Below are positions 37,650 through 45,958 of a stretch of DNA of 64,000 nt, one piece after another (the first letter of the stretch is position 1; every line of letters starts with the position of its first letter). Source of the DNA: Candidatus Methylobacter oryzae (GTDB lineage: Bacteria > Pseudomonadota > Gammaproteobacteria > Methylococcales > Methylomonadaceae). Made by a program: the position numbers and the translations under genes. Below the pieces are notes generated by a model. The model saw only the letters and a list, made by a program, of their open reading frames with translations. It searched no databases and was not told the origin of the DNA. Location of the stretch: the NCBI RefSeq assembly GCF_003994235.2, contig NZ_RYFG02000116.1, positions 1 through 64,000 on the forward strand, written 5' to 3'.

Positions 37650-37936
37650 TGTTGCAATCTCCGGAATTGAGTTGGGGTCACGTTAAGATGCCTTCGCACT
37701 ATTTTTATACGTTGAACACAATCGGATCCAGAACATTTTCTAAGCTAGTGCACTTAAAATTTCCCGGCTAAATTTCTGGACATGACTTAGATTAGTAATT
37801 ATCCTCACCTGCTACCGGTATAGCCGAATTGTAACTTTATACCGGGCGCGGTAAACCGGCGCCCTGGATTTTTGCTAGGCCGGTACTCTATATACCTAAC
37901 GGCTACTATATTTTTGCAAAGAAAGGATATCCCTCA

Positions 37937-39202
37937 ATGAGTACCACAGAAATATTTTTTATTGCTCTTTTTATTATTTTTACTTTTCCTTATTTAGTGT
38001 GGCGCTTGGGTTCTCTCGATTATTACGCCCCACTGGTAGTCGTGCAAATCATTGGCGGTATCTTGCTGGGACCTGGAATATTGGGCCATGCCTTTCCCGA
38101 TATTTACAGTTTTATTTTCAATAAACAAGTCATCCAATCTTTAAACGGTCTCGCTTGGTGGGGAGTATCCTGTTTCGTAATGCTTGCGGGCATTGAGATG
38201 GATTTACGCCAGGCGTGGATCAATCGTAGGGAAAGTACCATCACCGCCGGCTTTGCCTTGGGAACGCCGTTATTGTTCGGTTGTATAGCCGCCTTAGGTT
38301 TTTTGCAATTTCCCGGCTGGCTTGGCGCCGAAGGCCGGCCGTGGCAGTTTATCCTTGGTGTCGGCATGGCCTGCGCAGTCACGGCCTTGCCTATCTTGGT
38401 TCTGTTGATGGAAAAGTTGGAAATTTTGCGCCAGCCTATCGGCCAACGCATTTTGCGCTATGCAAGCTTAGACGACATCGCTATCTGGGGAGTATTGTCG
38501 GTTGTATTAATGGATTGGGACCGCTTGGGTAAACAAGGCGCGTTCCTGGCCGGTTATGCTGTCTGCGCTTATTTGATCAGGAAGCTGATTGCTTGGCTGC
38601 CGCCCCAGGACCGCTGGTATATATTGTTTATTTGGTTACCTTTGTGCGCTTTTTTTGCCGACTGGTCCGGCCTGCACTTTATGGTGGGTTCGTTTTTGGC
38701 GGGCGTTGTAATCGACCACCACTGGTTCGAACAAAAACAAATGGATTTAATGCGCAATCATGTCCTAATGGTCGTCATGCCGGTATTTTTCCTCAGCACC
38801 GGGCTAAGGACCAACTGGCAATTGGGCGGCACTGTCGTATTACTCGGTGCCGCGGTCCTGTTGTTTGTCTCGGTGGCGGGCAAATTGATCGGTCTGCGCA
38901 TGGCCGGTTGGGCGCTAAAATGGGAAAAAGGCGAAGCTTCGCTGATTGGTTGGCTGCTGCAAACCAAGGCGCTGATCGAGATCATCTTTGCCAACGTGCT
39001 GCTGGATAAACATATTATCACCGATGAAACTTTTACCGCTTTGTTGCTAATGGCCGTGAGCAGCACCATGCTGACAATCCCTGTCGTAAACCCGATGCTG
39101 AAACGCCTAAAGTCCGTTATTTTCAAAACAGTGAAAAGCGAACCTGTACATGCTTCGGAGCCGCTACCTGACTTTACCAATAAGCATAAGAAGATGGGTT
39201 AG
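37937..39202 (+). CDS. Cation:proton antiporter of the CPA2/KefB-like group
   Basis: The 421-residue product is an integral membrane protein with about 12 hydrophobic segments and the Na_H_Exchanger fold. It has LGPGILGHAFPD near the start, GIEMDLRQAW and ACAVTALPILVLLM, and the YASLDDIAIWGVLSV segment with the acidic pair expected for ion transport. There is no C-terminal TrkA-N domain, so it is a short member. AAAGGA lies upstream of ATG 37937. It converges with the RND outer-membrane gene, with 24 bases between the stops. Confidence 0.9.
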   Translation: MSTTEIFFIALFIIFTFPYLVWRLGSLDYYAPLVVVQIIGGILLGPGILGHAFPDIYSFIFNKQVIQSLNGLAWWGVSCFVMLAGIEMDLRQAWINRRESTITAGFALGTPLLFGCIAALGFLQFPGWLGAEGRPWQFILGVGMACAVTALPILVLLMEKLEILRQPIGQRILRYASLDDIAIWGVLSVVLMDWDRLGKQGAFLAGYAVCAYLIRKLIAWLPPQDRWYILFIWLPLCAFFADWSGLHFMVGSFLAGVVIDHHWFEQKQMDLMRNHVLMVVMPVFFLSTGLRTNWQLGGTVVLLGAAVLLFVSVAGKLIGLRMAGWALKWEKGEASLIGWLLQTKALIEIIFANVLLDKHIITDETFTALLLMAVSSTMLTIPVVNPMLKRLKSVIFKTVKSEPVHASEPLPDFTNKHKKMG

Positions 39203-39213
39203 CATCAACAACT

Positions 39214-39249
39214 GCGGCTGGGTATATTAAGAGTTCACCGCCCAGCCGC
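39214..39249. terminator. Hairpin between convergent antiporter and RND genes
   Basis: GCGGCTGGG (39214-39222) pairs with CCCAGCCGC (39241-39249) over an 18-base loop that contains the stop codon of the outer-membrane factor gene. There is no T-run. It could end or slow both transcripts. Confidence 0.35.
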
Positions 39250-40615
39250 CGCCAAACGCCTTGTATATATTGATGCGCGCTTGCAATGCGCCGCTACGGC
39301 TTGACGCCAGAGCGATCTCAACATTAAGTAAGTTACGTTGCGCGTCCAATACTTCGAGGTAACTGGTAAGACCATTGTCATAGCGCAGCCATGCCAATTT
39401 TAAGTATTCACGTAAGGCGACGACTTGGCTGCTTAAGGCTTGAACTTGCTCTTGCGTCTTGCTGTTGTCCACCAGCGCATCTTCGGTTTCTCTAAAGGCT
39501 TGCAGCAGTGTGTTTTGGTAAGTAAATAATGCCTGTTGTTCACGCGCTTCGGCGGCTTTTACCTGACCTGCAATTTTGCCGGCGTTAAATAACGGCATGG
39601 CTAAGCCAACGCCGTAACTCCACAGTCCGGCAGGCCCCGATAATAGGCGGCTAAAGTCCGCGCTAGAGCTGCCGAGTTCCCCGGTAATGGTGAACTTAGG
39701 AAAATACTGGCCTCTGGCAACGCCGATATTGGCATTGGCGGCAATTAAATTTTGTTCGGCTTGCCGTATGTCCGGGCGACGGGTTAATAATTCGGACGGC
39801 AGACCCGCCGGTATAGCCGGCGGATGCAAATCACCTAACGCTAAACCGCGTTTTATCGCGTCGGGATTATGGCCCAATAATACGCTCAATTCATGTTCTT
39901 TTTGCGCCACCAGTTTTTCCAACGACGGAACCAATGCCGCGGCATTATAGACTTCCGATTCCGCTTGTCGCACCTGGGCTTCTGAGTTGAGCTCGTTTTC
40001 AAAACGCGCCTTGACGATACGAAGAGCCTCGTTACGATCGACCAGTGCTCGTTTGGCGATTTCCAGGCGCAGGTCAAGTTCGCGTAATTGCACATAAGAA
40101 CGAGCCACGCTGGTGACAAGAGTAAGCACCACGGTATGACGGACCTCTTCCTGTGCGAATAGGCCCGCGCGGGCGGCTTCCGTGGCACGGCGCAATTTTC
40201 CCCAAACATCGATTTCCCAGGACAGGTTCAACGATGCTTGAATGCTGTTGAATTCGGGCGTATCGCTGGCACCGAATTCGGCACTGGAAAGCTTTTGGCG
40301 TTGGCCCGATGCGTCGCCGGCAATTTGTGGAAATAAATCCGCGCGGGTAACCCGGTATAAGCCCAAATATTCTTCCACTGTCGCCGTGGCTATTTGCAGG
40401 TCTTTGTTATACAACAACGCCTGTTCTATCAGTTGCGTCAGTTGGGGATCGCCAAATTGCTTCCACCATTGCCTGTCATTGGCTGAGACGGTTTCGGCGG
40501 GAGCAAAACGCCAGGTTTTCGGGGAAATGGTCGTTGGTTGTTGGTAATCAGGGCCGACCATAAAACAGCCGGTTAGGCTCAAAGGCAATAATAAAGAAAT
40601 GGTAGTACGCCGCAT
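39227..40615 (-). CDS. RND efflux outer-membrane factor (OprM/NodT family)
   Basis: The 462-residue lipoprotein (lipobox LTGC near residue 17) has two outer-membrane-efflux repeats. The first includes QWWKQFGDPQLTQLIEQAL and the second includes LLTRRPDIRQAEQNLIAANANIGVARGQYFPKF, given here only as landmarks. It forms the TolC-like channel of the tripartite pump. It lies 2 bases after the permease gene and ends the operon. Confidence 0.93.
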   Translation of the reverse strand: MRRTTISLLLPLSLTGCFMVGPDYQQPTTISPKTWRFAPAETVSANDRQWWKQFGDPQLTQLIEQALLYNKDLQIATATVEEYLGLYRVTRADLFPQIAGDASGQRQKLSSAEFGASDTPEFNSIQASLNLSWEIDVWGKLRRATEAARAGLFAQEEVRHTVVLTLVTSVARSYVQLRELDLRLEIAKRALVDRNEALRIVKARFENELNSEAQVRQAESEVYNAAALVPSLEKLVAQKEHELSVLLGHNPDAIKRGLALGDLHPPAIPAGLPSELLTRRPDIRQAEQNLIAANANIGVARGQYFPKFTITGELGSSSADFSRLLSGPAGLWSYGVGLAMPLFNAGKIAGQVKAAEAREQQALFTYQNTLLQAFRETEDALVDNSKTQEQVQALSSQVVALREYLKLAWLRYDNGLTSYLEVLDAQRNLLNVEIALASSRSGALQARINIYKAFGGGWAVNS

Positions 40616-40617
40616 GA

Positions 40618-43600
40618 TTAGATTTCCTCTTTTTCAACAATGCTATTTGCCCTGGCCCTTTCCAACAGCACAAAAAACAACGGCACGAAGAATATCGCCA
40701 ATAAAGTGGCGCTAACCATGCCCCCCATAATGCCGACGCCGATTGAATGACGGCTGTTTGCGCCTGCACCGGTGCTAAGAACCAAAGGCAATACGCCAAG
40801 AATAAACGAAAAGGAAGTCATCAGGATCGGGCGAAAGCGCAGCCGGCAGGCCTCCAGCGCGGCCTCCAGCGCACTCATGCCCTGTTCTTGTTTAAGCGCG
40901 GCAAACTCGACAATCAGTATCGCGTTTTTGGCGCTCAACGCAATCAGCGTCACCAAGCCGATTTGGAAATAAACATCGTTCTCCATATGGTAGATCCAGA
41001 CTAACAAAAAGGCGCCGAACAAGCCGAAAGGCACGGCCAACATGACGGCGAAAGGCAGTATCAGTCTTTCGTATTGAGCCGCCAAAATCAGGAATACCAT
41101 AACGATACCGTAGGCGAACGCAGATACGGAAGAGCTGCCGGCGGCCTTTTCCTGGAAGGATTGACCGCCCCAAGCAAATGTCATGTTGTCCGGCAGGGTT
41201 TCCTGTGCCGCTTGCTCCATGGCCAGCATGGCTTGGCCGGAGCTAAAGCCGGGTGCCGCGTTGCCGTTGATACGGGCTGCGGAGAAACCGTTGAAACGGC
41301 TGATAGAGTTGGGACCGCTGGCGTAATGCATGGAGACCAAGCTGGTAAGCGGCACCATTGCGCCGGAGCGGCTGCGGACAGACGCTTTTTCAATATCCTC
41401 GGGACGGCTGCGGTATTGCGCCTCCGCCTGCAACAAAACCTTATACGTACGCCCGAACTTATTGAAATCGTTAACGTAGGTGGTATTGAAAAGGCCTTGC
41501 AACGTATCGAACACATCGCTGATGGGTACGTCCATATCCCAGGCTTTTTGTCTGTTTACGCTAATGCCTAACTGTTGCGAGTTAGCGTTAATCGACGAAG
41601 ATAAACGTTGTAATTCAGGGCGCTGGCTCGCTTTGGCGATAACTTTTTGGGTCATATTCTCCAGGTCGACGGTATTGCCCTCGCCCTGATTCAGTATCCA
41701 GAACTCAAAACCGCCGACCATGCCAAGCCCTGGAATAGATGGCGGATTCACGGGCATTACAAATGCCTCCTTGATGCTGAAGAGTTGGCGCCTCAAACTA
41801 TTGAGCACATTTTCCGCTTGCAGTTCGGCGGAGGCCCTGTCTTTCCAATTTTTCAAGGTAAGAAACAACACCCCGGCATTGGACGCGTCGCCGCCATCCA
41901 TCATGTTCATACCGGCAATAGACGCTATATCGCGTACTGCCGGACTTTGTTTTACGATGTCCTCGACTTGCTTCACTACTGCGTTAGTACGGTCCAGGCT
42001 GGCGGCATCGGGTAGTTTGACGATGGTAAATAAAGTGCCTTGATCTTCCGGAGGAACAAAACTGGTCGGAATTATCTTAAACAAACCAACAATGACTGCC
42101 ACCATGCCCAGGTACAGCAACAGGCCGATACCGGCATGCCGTAACAGCCAGCGGATACCGGCAAGGTAATACTGGGTGAACTTTTCCAGCAGGTTATCGA
42201 AACTTTGGAATAGGCGCGGTTTATTTTCCGTATGCTCGGAACAGTTGATCAGGATTGCTGCAAGTGCCGGACTCAGCGTCAAGGCGACGATAGCGGACAA
42301 AGTAACCGAAATGGCGATAGTGATCGCAAATTGTTTGTAGAGCTGTCCTGTCATGCCGCCGAGGAACGATACCGGTAGGAACACGGCGATCAGCACCAGC
42401 GTAGTGGCGATCACCGGGCCCGCTACTTCGGATAGAGCGTGAGTAGCCGCTTCCCTGCCCTTCAAACCCAGTTCGCGCATATTGCGTTCGACGTTTTCGA
42501 TCACTACGATCGCATCGTCGACCACCAATCCAATGGCCAGCACCATGCCGAACAGTGTCAGCGTATTGATTGAAAACCCCAAAAAATACATGCCCGCCAA
42601 CGTGCCGATCATCGATACCGGAACGGCCAGCGTCGGAATCAACGTGGAGCGCCAGTTTTGCAAGAATAAAAACACCACTGCGATTACCAGAATAATCGCT
42701 TCAAACAGCGTATGGATAACTTCCTCAATGGATATTTTGACAAACTCCGTGGTGTCGTAAGGAATTTCATAGCTGATGCCGGCCGGAAATGTAGAGGACA
42801 AACGGCTCATGGTGTCCCTGATTTGCGTCGCCACATCCAACGCATTGGCGTCGGCTTGTTGATACACCGCTATCAATGTGGTGTCTCCGCCGTTAAGCCG
42901 GGTTTTCATGTCGTAACTTTGCGTTCCCAGCTCCACCGTCGCCACGTCGCGCAAACGGATAGTCTCGCCGTTTTTATTCGAACGCAGGATAATATCTTCA
43001 AACTCTCTCGGGTCGGTCAGGCGACCTTCCGCCGCTACCGGCAAGGTGAGCACTACAGGCTGGGAAGTCGGTTTCTGGCCAATTTGGCCAACGGCGAATT
43101 GAGTATTTTGCTGTTCTATCGCGTCACGAATATCTGCAACGGTGATGCTAAGATGCGCCATCTTGTCGGGTTTCAACCAAATGCGCATCGCATAGTCGGA
43201 AGAGCCCATTGGCGCAACCTGGTTGGCTCCCGGAATCTGCTTGAGTTTATCCAGCACATGCAGGTTGGCGTAATTGCTGACAAAAGTGGGATCGTAACGG
43301 CCGTCCGATTTGATAGCCACCACCAGCAAAATACTGGAACTGGATTTGGTCACAGACACGCCGTTACGGCGCACTTCGTCAGGCAATTGCCCTTCGGCCA
43401 TTTTGATCCGGTTTTGCACATCAATCTGGGCCTTATCAATATCGGTGCCGATATCGAACACCACACTCAGCGCCAACGAACCATTAGACGAACTGGTTGA
43501 GTTCATATAAAGCATATTTTCGCTGCCGTTAACTTGCTGCTCAATCGGCGCGGCGATAGTTTGAGCCACCGTTTCGGCGCTGGCGCCGGGGTAATTTGCA

Positions 43601-43740
43601 ACAACTTGTATTTGCGGCGGGGAAATATCCGGAAACTGCGCTACCGGCAATTGACGCAAGGCCAATAGGCCCGCCATCACCATAACTATCGACAGAATCG
43701 CGGCGAAAATAGGTCTGGATATAAAAAAAGCAATGTTCAC
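40618..43740 (-). CDS. RND multidrug efflux permease (AcrB/MexB, HAE1 family)
   Basis: The 1040-residue product begins MNIAFFISRPIFAAILS and has 12 membrane helices and two large periplasmic loops. The proton-relay acidic pair is in GLVVDDAIVVIENVERN. FPDISPPQIQV and the C-terminal GVLPLVLSTGAGANSRHSIG are characteristic of hydrophobic and amphiphilic efflux pumps. It exports drugs, dyes or metabolites using the proton gradient. The stop is 2 bases before the outer-membrane gene and the start overlaps the adaptor gene by 4 bases, so the three are coupled. Confidence 0.96.
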   Translation of the reverse strand: MNIAFFISRPIFAAILSIVMVMAGLLALRQLPVAQFPDISPPQIQVVANYPGASAETVAQTIAAPIEQQVNGSENMLYMNSTSSSNGSLALSVVFDIGTDIDKAQIDVQNRIKMAEGQLPDEVRRNGVSVTKSSSSILLVVAIKSDGRYDPTFVSNYANLHVLDKLKQIPGANQVAPMGSSDYAMRIWLKPDKMAHLSITVADIRDAIEQQNTQFAVGQIGQKPTSQPVVLTLPVAAEGRLTDPREFEDIILRSNKNGETIRLRDVATVELGTQSYDMKTRLNGGDTTLIAVYQQADANALDVATQIRDTMSRLSSTFPAGISYEIPYDTTEFVKISIEEVIHTLFEAIILVIAVVFLFLQNWRSTLIPTLAVPVSMIGTLAGMYFLGFSINTLTLFGMVLAIGLVVDDAIVVIENVERNMRELGLKGREAATHALSEVAGPVIATTLVLIAVFLPVSFLGGMTGQLYKQFAITIAISVTLSAIVALTLSPALAAILINCSEHTENKPRLFQSFDNLLEKFTQYYLAGIRWLLRHAGIGLLLYLGMVAVIVGLFKIIPTSFVPPEDQGTLFTIVKLPDAASLDRTNAVVKQVEDIVKQSPAVRDIASIAGMNMMDGGDASNAGVLFLTLKNWKDRASAELQAENVLNSLRRQLFSIKEAFVMPVNPPSIPGLGMVGGFEFWILNQGEGNTVDLENMTQKVIAKASQRPELQRLSSSINANSQQLGISVNRQKAWDMDVPISDVFDTLQGLFNTTYVNDFNKFGRTYKVLLQAEAQYRSRPEDIEKASVRSRSGAMVPLTSLVSMHYASGPNSISRFNGFSAARINGNAAPGFSSGQAMLAMEQAAQETLPDNMTFAWGGQSFQEKAAGSSSVSAFAYGIVMVFLILAAQYERLILPFAVMLAVPFGLFGAFLLVWIYHMENDVYFQIGLVTLIALSAKNAILIVEFAALKQEQGMSALEAALEACRLRFRPILMTSFSFILGVLPLVLSTGAGANSRHSIGVGIMGGMVSATLLAIFFVPLFFVLLERARANSIVEKEEI

Positions 43741-44894
43741 GACTGCTCACCGGCGGGCTTGTTTAAAAGTTGCGGTTTTACCGGCATATCCGGCGTCACC
43801 CGCTCCATACCCTCGACAACGACTTGCTCGCCGCTTTTTAGACCGCTTTCGATAATCCAATCGTCACTGTACCAATCGCCTATTTCAACAGGGCGAATTT
43901 CCACTTTGTTATCGGCACCGACGACATAAACGTATTTGCCTTGCGGGCCTTGCATCACTGAACGCTGGGGAACCAAAATGGTATCGGGCCGGATAGCTCC
44001 TTTTACTTTGACCTTAACAAATTGACCTGGGACAAGCATCATGTCCGTATTTTTAAATACCGCGCGAAAACCGGTAGTACCGGTTTCGACGGAATATTGT
44101 TTATCGGAAAAACTCATTTTGCCAATATGGGGATAAGTCGAACCGTCCGACAACTGAAGTATTACTTCGTATTTGTGGTTTTCGGGCATTAGCATTTTTT
44201 TATGCAGGATGGCCTCGTTAACTTTCAACTGCCGGCTTTCCGATGCACTGAATTTAACCCATATAGGATCGGTCTGGATCACTGTGGTTAATAAACCTTC
44301 TTGCCCTGGGCTGACAAGACTGCCATCTGCCTTTTTGGCCTGGCCTGCCAATCCGGTTAGCGGCGATTTAATAGTGGCGTAGTCCAAATTTAATTCGGCC
44401 GAAGTTACTTTGGCGCGTGCGGTCAGGACGGCGGCATTGGCTTGCGCCAATTCAAAAGCTGCGTCATCCACATCTTTTTGGCTAACCGCTTTTTGTGCGA
44501 TCAGATTTTTAAGCCTCACCATATTGCGTTGGGCGTTATCCTGCCTGGCTATTTGCTGGGCTAAAGCGCCTTTTTCGCTTTGCAAAGCCGCGATAAAGGG
44601 ACGGTCATCCAATTGAAACAGCGTTTGCCCCTCATGCACCAACCAACCTTCTTCGTAGAGGCGCTTATTCAAAAATCCTTCAACCCGGGTACGAATTTCT
44701 ACTAGGCGAGAGCTTTCGGTCTGGCCGACAAAATCCCATTCTACCGGAATGGTTCGCGCCTCAATTCGTTGAATGATGGCTTCCGGCACAACATGAGGCT
44801 TTGGGGTTGCACGTTGTTCTTCGCATGAGGTCAGAATGGGGAGCAGCAGACAAGAAAACGTCCACAGAACGGGAAGGCGCAGATTGGGATTCAC
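43737..44894 (-). CDS. RND efflux periplasmic adaptor (AcrA/MexA family)
   Basis: The 385-residue lipoprotein (lipobox LTSC near residue 24) has the membrane-fusion-protein layout: a barrel-sandwich hybrid with LFQLDDRPF, a helical hairpin about residues 100-170, a second lipoyl half (IKSPLTGLAGQ) and a beta-barrel. It links the permease to the outer-membrane channel. It is the first gene of the efflux operon. No TetR or MarR regulator is adjacent. About 660 non-coding bases precede it. Confidence 0.94.
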   Translation of the reverse strand: MNPNLRLPVLWTFSCLLLPILTSCEEQRATPKPHVVPEAIIQRIEARTIPVEWDFVGQTESSRLVEIRTRVEGFLNKRLYEEGWLVHEGQTLFQLDDRPFIAALQSEKGALAQQIARQDNAQRNMVRLKNLIAQKAVSQKDVDDAAFELAQANAAVLTARAKVTSAELNLDYATIKSPLTGLAGQAKKADGSLVSPGQEGLLTTVIQTDPIWVKFSASESRQLKVNEAILHKKMLMPENHKYEVILQLSDGSTYPHIGKMSFSDKQYSVETGTTGFRAVFKNTDMMLVPGQFVKVKVKGAIRPDTILVPQRSVMQGPQGKYVYVVGADNKVEIRPVEIGDWYSDDWIIESGLKSGEQVVVEGMERVTPDMPVKPQLLNKPAGEQS

Positions 44895-45555
44895 AACGAT
44901 GTTCCTTGAAACTTAACCAGTTACAAAATTGAAATATAGGGACTTAAATACTCAAAGATCAGCTTAATGAAATATTTAATTATTATTGGGTTGTATAAAA
45001 CTGTTTCCTAACAAAATACGGCGCTCAATTAGACGAATTAACACGATTTTTTGATGCTTGAATAACTCTAAATTGGGCTTCATATGGACTATTCTTGTTA
45101 TTATGTTTCGGTTATTAGGTTATCCAGTATTCTTAATTCATCCGTGTAATCTAAATGAGATTTTATCAAGTAAAATGAATGCTGATTTTGGGAGTTTAGA
45201 ATAAACGTTTTTTATTCAGGGGATTATTTTTACGGGGTATATGGAATCATTATTGATACTAGGTTAAGATTGCGCTGCATTTAAGTCCCTATTTTAATTT
45301 ACAGCACTCTGGATATTAGGCGGAATGCTTTATAGAACTTTACGATAAAAAAATTTAAGTTGTAAATCTTGGTTACAATTCGATCGTTGCCATGTTTTAG
45401 TGATTGTAAATATAGCTCAGTTTCATTGTACTCACTAGACTATTGCCTCAATTTTTCATGTTTTTCGTTATAAGACCAGCCGAAATTAAGGTTATTTAGT
45501 CTCACCGGCTTAACTAGATAACAAAAGCAGCTTTTTAATTTAAAGAATGATAATT
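44895..45555. other. Long AT-rich divergent intergenic region
   Basis: This gap of about 660 bases separates the efflux operon (leftward) from the small protein and ABC exporter (rightward). It must hold both promoters. I see no ORF with a Shine-Dalgarno, no tRNA and no strong hairpin. No regulator-binding site can be named. Confidence 0.4.
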
Positions 45556-45945
45556 ATGAATGAATACATAAAAAACACCCTTAAGAATGAATATGTAAAA
45601 AACACCCTTAAAGTTGCTGGGGAAGTTTTAATAACTCCGGGCATTAGCCTTTTGGGCGAAGGCAAGACTCAAGATGGTGTGATTCATGCCGGTGTGGGAC
45701 TGTTAGGCAAGACTTTACTGGGTGTGCCGGGGCTATTATTAGTTGGAGCCAGTTCATTCTACCGCTCTCTGAAAGCAGACGAAAAACCGATCGAAGTAGA
45801 CGGCAGCGACCGTATCAAGGATTTGAGTGAGAAGGTCCGTACAGAAATGGTTGCAGGCATGACACTTGAAGAAATCAAGGCGGGAATCCAGGAAGATATT
45901 GAGGATGCCTATTTTGAGATTCAGCAAAGCAACAAACCCGAATAA
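45556..45945 (+). CDS. Small unknown protein with tandem N-terminal repeat
   Basis: The product of about 129 residues starts with a duplicated nine-residue unit (NEYIKNTLK then NEYVKNTLK). It then has a hydrophobic, Gly-rich region (LITPGISLLGEGKTQDGVI to LLVGASSFYRSL), and a charged helical C-terminus. The hydrophobic region resembles small proteins annotated DUF6072, but I am not certain. ATG 45556 is preferred to ATG 45547, three codons upstream; neither has a strong Shine-Dalgarno. The stop is 13 bases before the ABC exporter gene, so the two are probably cotranscribed. Confidence 0.55.
   Translation: MNEYIKNTLKNEYVKNTLKVAGEVLITPGISLLGEGKTQDGVIHAGVGLLGKTLLGVPGLLLVGASSFYRSLKADEKPIEVDGSDRIKDLSEKVRTEMVAGMTLEEIKAGIQEDIEDAYFEIQQSNKPE
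45559..45612 (+). repeat. 27-bp tandem direct repeat in a coding region
   Basis: Positions 45559-45585 and 45586-45612 are near-identical 27-base units, differing only at a few positions, and encode the duplicated NEY(I/V)KNTLK peptide. The duplication keeps the frame. It looks recent because even synonymous positions agree. Confidence 0.8.
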
Positions 45946-45958
45946 ACGGAACAACAAA

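Noticed and set aside
42712-43500. Plus-strand frame of 262 codons opposite the RND permease
   Set aside because: It is antisense to a clear AcrB-type gene and shows no family motif.
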